From Fictibacillus fluitans (lineage in GTDB: Bacteria; Bacillota; Bacilli; Bacillales; Fictibacillaceae): a stretch of 58,052 nucleotides of DNA. Numbering within the stretch: position 1 is the first letter of the stretch; each line of letters opens with the position of its first letter. The stretch covers positions 1-58,052 of the forward strand of contig NZ_JAUHTR010000020.1 of the NCBI RefSeq assembly GCF_030418125.1, given 5' to 3'. Below, one piece after another: positions 34,973 through 42,469 of the stretch. The notes below the pieces were generated by a model. It had not been told where the DNA came from. It saw only the letters and a program-made list of their open reading frames with translations, and searched no databases. The position numbers and the translations under genes are program-made.

Positions 34973-35521
34973 ATGGAGCAAAAAGAGAAAAAAGGAAATG
35001 AACTTTTCAGCTGGATTAAATCCATTGTATTTGCTCTCGTTCTTGTTTATATCATTAAAACTTTTTTCTTCGCGCCTTATATGGTTGAAGGAGCTTCAAT
35101 GTCTCCAACGTTGCATAATCACGATAAACTTTATGTCAATAAAATCATATACTCCGTAACCGAACCCAAAGTGGGTGACATTGTCATCATAAAGGGTGAT
35201 GACAAGCGTTATGTTAAACGTGTAATCGGTATAGAAGGAGATACGATCCAGGTAAAGAAAGATAAGCTCTTGGTTAATGGAAAACCCATGAAAGAACCGT
35301 ATTTAAACCAGAATAAAAGGCAGGCAAGAAGCCTTGGGGTTTATTTAACAGAAGACTTTGGCCCGATAAAAATCCCTAAAGGAAAATGCTTTGTCATGGG
35401 AGACAACAGGCTAAACAGCATGGATTCCCGAAATGGCCTCGGTCTAATTAATATTGATTCGATTGAAGGGAAATCCGAAGTGGTCATCTATCCATTCAAG
35501 GACATCCGAAAAGTAGATTAA
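34973..35521 (+). CDS. lepB: type I signal peptidase
   Basis: Removes signal peptides from secreted proteins at the outer face of the membrane. Single N-terminal membrane anchor (about residues 15-35), catalytic Ser42 in SMSPT, general-base Lys82 in RYVKRVIG, and conserved GDNRLNSMDSR near residue 140. 182 residues, the SipS/SipT/SipU size. ATG 34973 has AAGGTGTG upstream. Which paralogue it matches cannot be told; another sip gene surely exists elsewhere. Confidence 0.94.
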   Translation: MEQKEKKGNELFSWIKSIVFALVLVYIIKTFFFAPYMVEGASMSPTLHNHDKLYVNKIIYSVTEPKVGDIVIIKGDDKRYVKRVIGIEGDTIQVKKDKLLVNGKPMKEPYLNQNKRQARSLGVYLTEDFGPIKIPKGKCFVMGDNRLNSMDSRNGLGLINIDSIEGKSEVVIYPFKDIRKVD

Positions 35522-35526
35522 GAATG

Positions 35527-35560
35527 AAAAACCTGACCTGACCGGCCAGGTTTTGTTTTA
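35527..35560 (+). terminator. signal peptidase gene terminator
   Basis: AAAACCTG/CAGGTTTT arms with inner GACC/GGCC pairs and a T-rich tail, overlapping the leader of tag. Confidence 0.6.
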
Positions 35561-35576
35561 TATAGGAGGAAAGCTT

Positions 35577-36086
35577 ATGGAAAACCGGGTAAGATGCAGA
35601 TGGAGTATGGATAGCGAAATCTTGTCTGCCTATCACGATGAAGAGTGGGGAGTTCCTGTCACGGAGGATGAGAAGTTATTTGAGTGCCTCACTCTTGAAA
35701 TGTTTCAAGCAGGGCTGAGCTGGAGGACGATCCTTCATAAACGCGAAAACTTCAGAGCAGCTTTTGCCCATTTTAATATTCGGCAGGTCAAGGCAATGAC
35801 AGAAGAGGACATCAAGAAGTTAATGAATAACGAGGGAATCGTCAGGCACAGAAGAAAAATTGAGGCAACGATTGAAAATGCAAAGCGGTGCGATGAACTT
35901 ATCAAGGAGTACGGGGGATTGAATGCATTCTTTCAACAGCTGCCCGAGGATCCGCTGGAAAAACAGAAAATACTTAAACGAACGTTTAAACACTTCGGGC
36001 TGACCACGGCGGAAAGCTTTCTTATGGCGACAGGAATGATGCCCACACAGCATGAGGAAGGATGTTACCTCCACCAGCAGGCCTGA
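35577..36086 (+). CDS. tag: DNA-3-methyladenine glycosylase I
   Basis: Excises 3-methyladenine from alkylated DNA. A 169-residue HhH-superfamily enzyme with the Tag landmarks RCRWSMDSEILSAYHDEEWG, FECLTLEMFQAGLSW and FKHFGLTTAESFLMATGMM; zinc-binding Cys/His residues at the N- and C-termini (RCRW, HEEGCYLH) are present. ATG 35577 chosen because TAGGAGG lies 9 bases upstream. Confidence 0.95.
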   Translation: MENRVRCRWSMDSEILSAYHDEEWGVPVTEDEKLFECLTLEMFQAGLSWRTILHKRENFRAAFAHFNIRQVKAMTEEDIKKLMNNEGIVRHRRKIEATIENAKRCDELIKEYGGLNAFFQQLPEDPLEKQKILKRTFKHFGLTTAESFLMATGMMPTQHEEGCYLHQQA

Positions 36087-36103
36087 CGCCTGCGGCAATA
36101 CAA

Positions 36104-36131
36104 ACAGAACCACCTCCACTGACATACTGTA
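36104..36131 (+). promoter_or_regulatory. sigma-K-like promoter before the L,D-transpeptidase
   Basis: AC (36104), 17 bp, CATACTGTA (36123-36131), matching AC-N16/17-CATANNNTA. The start of RNA would fall near 36137, inside the 3' arm of the hairpin at 36110-36144. Confidence 0.5.
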
Positions 36132-36144
36132 ACAGTGGAGGTGG
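36110..36144 (+). promoter_or_regulatory. hairpin that hides the ribosome binding site
   Basis: Perfect 12-bp stem CCACCTCCACTG/CAGTGGAGGTGG with an 11-nt loop. The 3' arm contains the Shine-Dalgarno GGAGGTGG for the gene at 36150. No T run follows, so it is not a terminator. It could block translation of read-through RNA from tag. Confidence 0.7.
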
Positions 36145-36149
36145 ATCAA

Positions 36150-36485
36150 ATGGCGTATCAGATCTTTATTTCTGTAGGTAAAAAAAGAATGGCAGTTACT
36201 CGAAACGGCAGAACCATTAGGCGATATCCCATTGCAGTGGGGAAGATGCTTTCCCCTACGCCTGTGGGAGCGTATACAATTATTAATAAGCAGCCTGATC
36301 CCGGCGGTCCGTTTGGACTCATGTGGATGGGGCTTTCCGCCCCGCATTATGGCATCCATGGCACCAATAACCCAGCGTCCATTGGGAAAAACGTTTCCAA
36401 AGGATGCATTCGAATGTTCAATAAAGATGTGCTTGAACTAGCCGCAATGGTTCCACTTGGAACGAAGGTTTATATTGGGAGATAA
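36150..36485 (+). CDS. L,D-transpeptidase (YkuD domain)
   Basis: A 111-residue protein made of one YkuD catalytic domain. Catalytic motif: H70 in GIHGTN and C86 in SKGCIRM. Makes 3-3 cross-links in peptidoglycan or acts in spore wall formation. B. subtilis YkuD has an extra N-terminal LysM; here it is missing and there is no signal peptide, so how it reaches the wall is open. Start ATG 36150 has GGAGGTGG 6 bases upstream; a GTG 15 bp earlier lies in the hairpin. A sigma-K-like promoter suggests mother-cell expression. Confidence 0.9.
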   Translation: MAYQIFISVGKKRMAVTRNGRTIRRYPIAVGKMLSPTPVGAYTIINKQPDPGGPFGLMWMGLSAPHYGIHGTNNPASIGKNVSKGCIRMFNKDVLELAAMVPLGTKVYIGR

Positions 36486-36516
36486 CAAAGGATATTGAAG
36501 ACAAATGAAACTTTAT

Positions 36517-36774
36517 TTAAACTCTAACCGTATTCGTTCTTGGATTATCGTCATGAGCGACAAGCTTTACTGAGTTAGTTCTAGGATTGTCATCATGAGC
36601 GACAAATTTCACTAAACTTGCTCTAGGATTGTCATCATGAGCCACAATTTTTACAGAGCTAGCTCTCGGATTATCATCGTGAGCCACGGGTCTTGGGTTA
36701 TCATCATGAAGAAATACCGTACCTCCTAATGCTAAAACACCAGTTAATAGTAATGTTACTCCTAATTTTTTCAT
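36517..36774 (-). CDS. secreted multi-repeat signalling peptide precursor
   Basis: An 85-residue precursor with a classic N-terminal export signal (MKKLGVTLLLTGVLALGG) followed by five copies of HDDNPR at residues 23-28, 32-37, 46-51, 60-65 and 74-79. From the second copy the period is 14 residues: VAHDDNPR then A/T, S/N, x, V, K/R, hydrophobic. The repeats are coded with different codons, so selection acts on the peptide. GGAGGAG lies before ATG. It starts 14 nt after the stop of an HTH-TPR regulator, the usual layout of RRNPP receptor-pheromone pairs. Mature form is probably 5-8 residues around HDDNPR; its exact ends and the protease are unknown. Confidence 0.85.
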   Translation of the reverse strand: MKKLGVTLLLTGVLALGGTVFLHDDNPRPVAHDDNPRASSVKIVAHDDNPRASLVKFVAHDDNPRTNSVKLVAHDDNPRTNTVRV

Positions 36775-36788
36775 AAAAACTCCTCCAT

Positions 36789-38048
36789 TTAATAAATGTT
36801 CTTTCTTGAATTATTAGCGATTCTATAATATTGACTGGCTTTTTTATATTGAGAATGTTCAAAATACCAATCTGCAAGCAATTCGGAGTAAGAAGAAACA
36901 TATTCCCATATATTCTTTTTTTCGAAAAATGGAATGGCCTCTTTACTCATAAAAACTTCAAAATCCGGTGAGTGCAATTCTTCAAGTTTGTAGGATGTAA
37001 TTTTCAAATGATAGTAAAGCTCTTCATTTTTTTCTCGATCAACTTCTTCAAAACCTTGGTCAATCCATTTTTTAGCTTCTTTTTTATTGTTTAAGTTTAA
37101 GTATTCTTGAGCTAATAAAAATGACGTGCTCGCTCTTCTTTCAGGAGCACCTTTGTCTTTATGCTGTAAACTTTTTTTGAAAAAATCGATTGCTTTTAAA
37201 TGTTCTTTACTGCAGGAAGCGACGTATCCTAAGTTATGGTAGATTACTCCTGAGGCAAAATGATCGTTAAAAGGAATTGAATACTTCAAAGCTTGATTGA
37301 GGTGAAATTCAGCTTCAACATAATTATTTGCTCGCCTAAAGCTTACACCAATGAGTATTTGGCAATCGGCACTTCTGGAAAAATTGTATTCCTTGTCAAA
37401 TATGGTGAGTGCCTTATACGCATATGCATTAACAGTACTGATTCGCATAAGGTAACTGTAATTAAGCGCAAGAAAATAATAGAGTACCGCGAGTTCTATT
37501 TCTTGAATACTGGTATCCATTTTATTTATATTTTCAGCTTTGTGAAAATAGTGAGAGGCTGTTTTGTAATTCCCAATTATATTAAAATATAAGCCTTGGC
37601 ACATTAAATAATAAAATTTCAATTCACTGCTTAATTGCTCAACAAGTTTATCGACTTTCTTTAGATAGCCTAGCGCCAATTCTGCATCAGCTGGTTGTTT
37701 TGTCAGATGATATCTTGCTAAAAATAATTCATGGCGTAAAAGAATCTGAGGGTCATGAATCATTTTTATTTTTTCTGTTACTTGTATATATAGTTTCTCC
37801 GCCTCATCAAACCGGCGGTTCACCATCGTCATATTCCACTCATTGAGCATTTCCAGGATCTCGTTGCTGTCCACTTCCCCGGACGAAATACCCAGCCGGT
37901 CGCATAGGAGATTAATGACCTCTTCGCTGGACTTTGCATCCCCTTTTTCAATCTTGCTTAAATAGGACACTGAACAGATTCCCTGAGCCAGTTCTTCCTG
38001 GGTTAGGCCTTTGGTTTTTCTATAATATCTTATTCTCTGACCGACCAT
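36789..38048 (-). CDS. HTH-TPR (RRNPP/NprR-type) quorum-sensing regulator
   Basis: A 419-residue protein: XRE-type HTH at residues about 1-55 (MVGQRIRYYRKTKGLTQEEL, SVSYLSKIEKGD), then tandem TPR helices to the C-terminus (YFHKAENINKM, AEFHLNQALKY, AIDFFKKSLQH, KEAKKWIDQGF, ASQYYRIANN). Size and order match NprR (about 420 residues) rather than PlcR or Rap. Such receptors bind a re-imported peptide in the TPR groove and change DNA binding or partner contacts. Start ATG 38048 has AAGGGGG upstream; an earlier ATG at 38096 has none. The pheromone gene follows it; the divergent gene at 38273 is the best candidate target. Confidence 0.9.
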   Translation of the reverse strand: MVGQRIRYYRKTKGLTQEELAQGICSVSYLSKIEKGDAKSSEEVINLLCDRLGISSGEVDSNEILEMLNEWNMTMVNRRFDEAEKLYIQVTEKIKMIHDPQILLRHELFLARYHLTKQPADAELALGYLKKVDKLVEQLSSELKFYYLMCQGLYFNIIGNYKTASHYFHKAENINKMDTSIQEIELAVLYYFLALNYSYLMRISTVNAYAYKALTIFDKEYNFSRSADCQILIGVSFRRANNYVEAEFHLNQALKYSIPFNDHFASGVIYHNLGYVASCSKEHLKAIDFFKKSLQHKDKGAPERRASTSFLLAQEYLNLNNKKEAKKWIDQGFEEVDREKNEELYYHLKITSYKLEELHSPDFEVFMSKEAIPFFEKKNIWEYVSSYSELLADWYFEHSQYKKASQYYRIANNSRKNIY

Positions 38049-38148
38049 GTAATCCCCCTTTCCGAACTTGGGAAAATTGTCATGCAAACCCCCCACTAAT
38101 CAAGTACCAATACTACTACTTTTCCCAATACATACCCACAGAAATGTC

Positions 38149-38233
38149 TGGTAAGATAAATATAACAGATAATAATTGCTTTTTGCTAGATTTACCAATT
38201 AAAAAATAATTACCAAACTTGTCCGGATGGTAA
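38149..38233. promoter_or_regulatory. divergent control region with TTACCA/TGGTAA repeats
   Basis: Four matches: TGGTAA at 38149, TTACCA at 38192, TTACCA at 38210 and TGGTAA at 38228; the last two form an inverted repeat with a 12-bp spacer. On the minus strand TTGGTA, 18 bp, TATTAT is a candidate promoter for the regulator; on the plus strand a -10-like AATAAT lies near 38206. Probable operator of the HTH-TPR protein. Confidence 0.5.
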
Positions 38234-38272
38234 GAAAGTTGTACCGGCCATTTAGAAATGGAGGAGAACATA

Positions 38273-39160
38273 ATGGCAAAAATGTTTTCAATAACAGCAA
38301 ACGAATCAGACATCAAGGAACTGCTATATGTCTCGAATGATCCAGATACAGCCGGGAACCCTTCCACACTGCATTGGAATGATTCACAAACATATACGGA
38401 TGTTTATAAAGATGACCATAAAAACTACTGGGTGAGTCAGGTTGAAGGAACAAAGTCAAAACGCCATACCATCTATACCCATAACCTTAATAGTAAGAAA
38501 CGCCTTTGTCACACGGTGAACGGACGCCCCAACTTCTACGAATTTGACGACAGTGTGGTGGTGGCCTGTGAGGGAGATGGGTCCAAAGGCTCTATCCTGA
38601 TCTTCTCCAAGGATGAACTCCAGCTTTTGAAGGAGTGGAAAGTGAACGGGTACCTGTGGGAAGTGGAAAAGAATAACGGTACACTTTATGTTTCCTGTTA
38701 CATTGTAGAGGAAGATCAGGCTGTCCTCTACGTCATCAAGGGAAATAAGAAAAAAAGAGTAAATCTTGGAAAAAACATGGCACCGACCGATATTCTCTGT
38801 ATTGGGGAAGAAGTTTATATTTCTGCTGCGCCCATTTTAAATGGAGATCCGAAGAAAATCATCGTGCTCAACAATAAGGAAAAGGTGGTCAGGGAGTATC
38901 CGCTTAGCATTTCTCCCCGTGCTTTATACCATGTGGAAAATGAAATCATGGTGTACGAACTTGATCTGGCAACAGGTAAATCGGAAAAGATCGTTTATGT
39001 GGATCTTAACACTGGGCAGCAGATCACACATACCATACCAAACTCTCAAGTGGTGGAATGCACGAGTTCCTCGCTCTCCCTCCTGCAGCAGGACAGCAAA
39101 ACCCTGTTTACCTGGGACCACTGCAACCGAAAAATTGTAGGCAGCAAAAAAATCTCATAA
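38273..39160 (+). CDS. hypothetical beta-propeller-like protein
   Basis: A 295-residue soluble protein that I cannot assign to a family. Recurring beta-rich stretches (GRPNFYEFDDSVVVACEGD, GYLWEVEKNNGTLYVSCY, GEEVYISAAPIL, ENEIMVYELDLATGKSEKIVYVDLNTGQ, taken as landmarks) suggest a six- or seven-bladed propeller. No signal peptide. ATG 38273 has GGAGGAG upstream. It is divergent from the quorum-sensing regulator across 224 bp of repeat-rich DNA and ends at its own terminator, so it may be the direct output gene of that system. Confidence 0.7.
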   Translation: MAKMFSITANESDIKELLYVSNDPDTAGNPSTLHWNDSQTYTDVYKDDHKNYWVSQVEGTKSKRHTIYTHNLNSKKRLCHTVNGRPNFYEFDDSVVVACEGDGSKGSILIFSKDELQLLKEWKVNGYLWEVEKNNGTLYVSCYIVEEDQAVLYVIKGNKKKRVNLGKNMAPTDILCIGEEVYISAAPILNGDPKKIIVLNNKEKVVREYPLSISPRALYHVENEIMVYELDLATGKSEKIVYVDLNTGQQITHTIPNSQVVECTSSSLSLLQQDSKTLFTWDHCNRKIVGSKKIS

Positions 39161-39172
39161 ATAAAAACAAGA

Positions 39173-39204
39173 TAATCCTGCTGGCGCTGCCAGCAGGATT
39201 TTTA
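39173..39204 (+). terminator. terminator of the propeller-like gene
   Basis: Stem AATCCTGCTGGC/GCCAGCAGGATT and TTTTT. Confidence 0.9.
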
Positions 39205-39257
39205 CGTAGGTGGACGAACACATAGTTATATAGAAGAAAGACAAAAAATCAGTGAGC

Positions 39258-39283
39258 GTTTCAGGAAGTGCTTCATAGGGGAA
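39258..39283 (+). promoter_or_regulatory. weak sigma-B-like promoter
   Basis: GTTTCA, 14 bp, GGGGAA, about 115 bp before the short GNAT gene. Two mismatches to consensus. Confidence 0.3.
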
Positions 39284-39398
39284 ATTTGTGAGTAATCGCA
39301 GTTTCTTTATAGAAAAAGATCGTTCAGTCTTCATTGAAGTTGATTGTAGTGGAAGGGACGAAACAGCCCTAAGAAAACCTGTTATTGGAGGAAATACG

Positions 39399-39740
39399 AT
39401 GAGCCAATCTATTCGTAAAGGAACAGCTGGCGATTTTCAAAATATGAAAGAACTTGTGGGAAACACGGAAAAAATCATGGATGAATGGTCCAGGGAGCAA
39501 TGGAGCTCCTCACTGCAGCGCGAGGATGTAGAGGTGTTTGTGGCTGAGGAAGAGGGAGCCCTACACGGCTATGCGGTTGTGAGACTGAGCAAAAAAGATC
39601 CGGTGTCGCTTACGGAAAGGCCGACGGCGGCCATCACGCATTTATGTGCGCCTTCATGTGAAAGTCAGCTCCGTCAGCAATTGGTTCAGAAATGCCTGAG
39701 CTGGGCAAAACAAAAAGGAGCAGCCGATTTTTCGCTGTAG
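39399..39740 (+). CDS. short GNAT-like protein
   Basis: A 113-residue protein beginning MSQSIRKGTAGDFQNMKELV with the strand order of a GNAT fold (EVFVAEEEGALHGYAVVRL) but ending after SWAKQKGAADFSL. The acetyl-CoA loop R/Q-x-x-G-x-G/A is not recognisable, and the C-terminal part usual in acetyltransferases is missing, so it may be truncated or non-catalytic. GGAGG lies 8 bases before ATG 39399. corA follows after 36 bp. Confidence 0.65.
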   Translation: MSQSIRKGTAGDFQNMKELVGNTEKIMDEWSREQWSSSLQREDVEVFVAEEEGALHGYAVVRLSKKDPVSLTERPTAAITHLCAPSCESQLRQQLVQKCLSWAKQKGAADFSL

Positions 39741-39776
39741 GGTCAGTAGGGTCATGTTTAGAAAGGAAGAGATTGA

Positions 39777-40715
39777 ATGAACCATCGTTTCTTGGAAAAC
39801 TGGAAATGGTATGAAATAGAAACCATTGATCACAAAGCAGAACACATCAAAAAGATGGTTCATAGACTGCCGGATTGTACAAAGTGGCTGGAAACCATTG
39901 ATAGGCAAGATACCAACTATCTTCGCATCGAAAATTATGGAAATGAGCCGGCTCTTCATGGTTGTCTGATTTATGAAAAAGAAGAAGAGGAATTTGATCA
40001 CGACTTTTTCCATTTTTATATCACCCGGTCGTATTTTGTAACGGTGGGCCTGGATATCGTACGGCTCGACCGAACCAACAAAAAGGATATGATCGGACAG
40101 ATGCATCAATGCAAAAATGCAGTTGAAGGTTTTTTTATCCTCCTGGGGGAAGTGCTTAATAATTATTTGGATGGTATCGACCATTTTGAATACAAGCTGA
40201 GGGAACTGCAGTATGATTTGAAACAAAATAACAGCCATAACCTTATGGACCGCATTTATGATCTGCGCCAGGAACTGTTGATTTGGACCGATTTAACGAT
40301 ACCAGTGGAAGAAATCAAGCTTGCGGCAGAGGAAGCCTTTCTCGATGAAATTACCGAAACGACAGAGTACAGGCGGACAAGCGTCAGAATCGAGCGGACG
40401 CAGAATCTCATCATGCACTACCAGCATGATATTGACACCATGCTTAAGCTGGAGGAAGTGCTTTCTTCACACCGCGGAAATGAAATTATGAAAACACTGA
40501 CCGTTATGACCGTCATTTTCACACCAGGCATGATGCTTGGCTCGATCTGGGGAATGAACTTCCGAAATATGCCTGAACTCGACTGGAAGTCAGGTTACGC
40601 GATTGCCCTGGGTCTTATTGGCCTTTCAATCGTGAGCATTTATATCTGGCTGAGAATGAAGGGGTGGACCGGCGACTTGCTAAAAAGCCGCAGCCGAAAG
40701 AGCCGTTTTAAATAA
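39777..40715 (+). CDS. corA: CorA family magnesium transporter
   Basis: Divalent cation channel/transporter of 312 residues. The large N-terminal cytoplasmic domain is followed by a long helix and two C-terminal membrane helices (about 245-265 and 275-295) with the GMN signature in SIWGMNFRNMPEL between them. A basic C-terminal tail ends KSRSRKSRFK. AAAGGAAG precedes ATG. Similar to YfjQ. Substrate Mg2+ is inferred from family. No M-box riboswitch is seen upstream. Confidence 0.93.
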   Translation: MNHRFLENWKWYEIETIDHKAEHIKKMVHRLPDCTKWLETIDRQDTNYLRIENYGNEPALHGCLIYEKEEEEFDHDFFHFYITRSYFVTVGLDIVRLDRTNKKDMIGQMHQCKNAVEGFFILLGEVLNNYLDGIDHFEYKLRELQYDLKQNNSHNLMDRIYDLRQELLIWTDLTIPVEEIKLAAEEAFLDEITETTEYRRTSVRIERTQNLIMHYQHDIDTMLKLEEVLSSHRGNEIMKTLTVMTVIFTPGMMLGSIWGMNFRNMPELDWKSGYAIALGLIGLSIVSIYIWLRMKGWTGDLLKSRSRKSRFK

Positions 40716-40895
40716 ACCAATAAAAATTTGCCGCTAATCTCTTGTTAATAAAGAAGAGTTTGCCGTTTTTTGTCGAATGTTAACATGTTATGAAAAAATA
40801 ACTCGAAAACTATTCGCCTGACCATTAATAGTGTAAGGTTTAGTTCGAACCTTTTAGTTAGGTAGTAGTTTAAAGACGGGAGTTGTTAGCGGCAA

Positions 40896-42122
40896 ATGAA
40901 GAAACTTTTCCACACCATTTTATCCCTCTGCTTTCTTTCAGCAATGCTGGCGCCGGTTTCCACGGTGTTTGCTGAACAGGATAAAGCGCCCCTCGTAAAA
41001 AGTCAGAGCGCCATTTTAATTGACCAAAAAACAGGAAATGTCCTTTATAATAAGAAGGATAATAAAAAAATGTACCCAGCGAGCATTACCAAGATCGTTA
41101 CAGCCATCCTTGCCATTGATTCCGGCAAAATGGGTGAAACGGTGACGGTGAGCAAAAATGCAACATTGGCAGAAGGGACCCGCGTTTATTTAAACGAGGG
41201 AGAACAGATGCCATTGCGAAAACTTGTTGAAGGGATGATGGTGAACTCAGGGAATGATGCAGCGATTGCCATTGCAGAATACCTGGCTGGAGATGTACCT
41301 TCATTTGCCGACAAAATGAATGAATTCGCCAAGATGGCCGGAGCCAGGCACACCCATTTTGTGACGCCGAACGGTCTGTTTGATCCGAATCATTATACGA
41401 CGGCCGAAGACATGGCAAAGATCACACAATATGCCATGAAAAACAGCGAATTTCGAAGGATTGTAAAAATAAAGGATTTACCATGGCATGTGAAGGGATG
41501 GGATACGACACTCGTGAACCATCATCGTCTGCTATGGGATTATCCGGGAACCACCGGTGTGAAGAACGGGTATGTGAACAAGTCAAAGCACACGCTGGTA
41601 ACTTCGGTTTCCAGGGATGGCATGGATTTTATTGCGGTAGTGTTAAAAGCTCCGACCTCAAAGGCCGCATACGACGATACGACTTCCTTATTTGATTACG
41701 GCTTCAGCCATTTTCAAAGGCAGACCCTTTCCAAAGGCACCCTTATTGAAGGTCCGGCCGGGAAGAAACACGTTCTGAAGGAAAACATTCAAGTCACACT
41801 GCCGGTCGGTGAAAATGCGAGTAAAAATGTATCGGCATCCGGTGAGCTGACTCTGAAAAACAGTGCGGGAGACTCACTGGCTGCAGTTCAGCTGTTCCAG
41901 CCGAGTCCGAAAAAGGAAGCCAGTCAAGTGGCTGCACATTCTTCCGGAGAAGGGGAGGGCTCGAAAATCGCCCTCCAGTTAACAACAAGAACCGCAGTGT
42001 TCTTTTACAGCGGGTTTCTTATGCTTGCTGCATTAATGGTAATGGTCCGAATGAGAAACAAAAAACGCAGAGCATTGGCGCGTATGAGACGGTACGAAAA
42101 GAATTACACCTTTATCAAATAA
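40896..42122 (+). CDS. D-alanyl-D-alanine carboxypeptidase (S11 family)
   Basis: Trims the terminal D-Ala from peptidoglycan pentapeptides outside the cell. Signal peptide at residues 1-26 (ending VFA), catalytic S63-x-x-K66 (SITK), S118-G-N, and K223-N-G where most relatives have K-T-G. A beta-rich C-terminal domain is followed by a membrane helix (about 367-387) and a basic tail, unlike the amphipathic anchor of PBP5-type enzymes. 408 residues. GGGAG lies 12 bases upstream. DacF-like or another S11 paralogue; exact match is uncertain. A 27-aa gene follows before the terminator. Confidence 0.9.
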   Translation: MKKLFHTILSLCFLSAMLAPVSTVFAEQDKAPLVKSQSAILIDQKTGNVLYNKKDNKKMYPASITKIVTAILAIDSGKMGETVTVSKNATLAEGTRVYLNEGEQMPLRKLVEGMMVNSGNDAAIAIAEYLAGDVPSFADKMNEFAKMAGARHTHFVTPNGLFDPNHYTTAEDMAKITQYAMKNSEFRRIVKIKDLPWHVKGWDTTLVNHHRLLWDYPGTTGVKNGYVNKSKHTLVTSVSRDGMDFIAVVLKAPTSKAAYDDTTSLFDYGFSHFQRQTLSKGTLIEGPAGKKHVLKENIQVTLPVGENASKNVSASGELTLKNSAGDSLAAVQLFQPSPKKEASQVAAHSSGEGEGSKIALQLTTRTAVFFYSGFLMLAALMVMVRMRNKKRRALARMRRYEKNYTFIK

Positions 42123-42140
42123 GACAGATTGGGGATTTTT

Positions 42141-42224
42141 ATGGATATTAACACCAAAGTAAGGATATTAGTGGTCACTCTTTTTATCTTGCTGATGATG
42201 ACGGCCATTTTATCCTTAGTCTGA
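42141..42224 (+). CDS. 27-residue membrane peptide
   Basis: A tiny ORF that starts MDINTKVRIL and is otherwise one hydrophobic helix (VVTLFILLMMTAILSLV). It begins 18 bp after the DD-carboxypeptidase stop and ends 23 bp before the terminator, so it lies in the same transcript. TTGGGGA is a weak ribosome site. Positive N-terminus favours an N-in orientation. Not recognised; it may be a small partner of the carboxypeptidase, or chance. Confidence 0.5.
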   Translation: MDINTKVRILVVTLFILLMMTAILSLV

Positions 42225-42247
42225 TTGGGACAAGGGAAGTACGGAAG

Positions 42248-42275
42248 AAGAGAGGCAGAGTCCTCTCTTTTTTTG
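42248..42275 (+). terminator. terminator of the carboxypeptidase operon
   Basis: Stem AAGAGAGG/CCTCTCTT with TTTTTT. Confidence 0.9.
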
Positions 42276-42276
42276 C

Positions 42277-42291
42277 GGATAATGATTCTCA
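42277..42291. promoter_or_regulatory. Fur-box-like element
   Basis: GGATAATGATTCTCA matches 13 of 15 bases of the Fur 7-1-7 motif TGATAATNATTATCA. It lies 178 bp before the ABM monooxygenase gene, farther than usual, and a clear promoter between is not seen. The 42275-42469 stretch holds no other gene. Confidence 0.45.
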
Positions 42292-42469
42292 TATTTTTCC
42301 TTGTTTGTGTAAGTCGTGGAAAAGGATGGCTGCTATTCCCTGTTTTTGTTATACTTGGACGAATGTTATAGGGAAAGAGACACGTTTTTCTATAAATTGG
42401 GAAGGGAAAACGAGCGCTCTGGTTGAAATTTATAGCAAATGATAACTAACTCAAGAAATGGGGTATAAG

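Noticed and set aside
36517-36712. Possible CRISPR-like or simple tandem DNA repeat (about 42-bp period)
   Set aside because: The period is a multiple of three, copies differ mainly at silent sites, and it is in frame within a signal-peptide-bearing ORF; spacers are absent.
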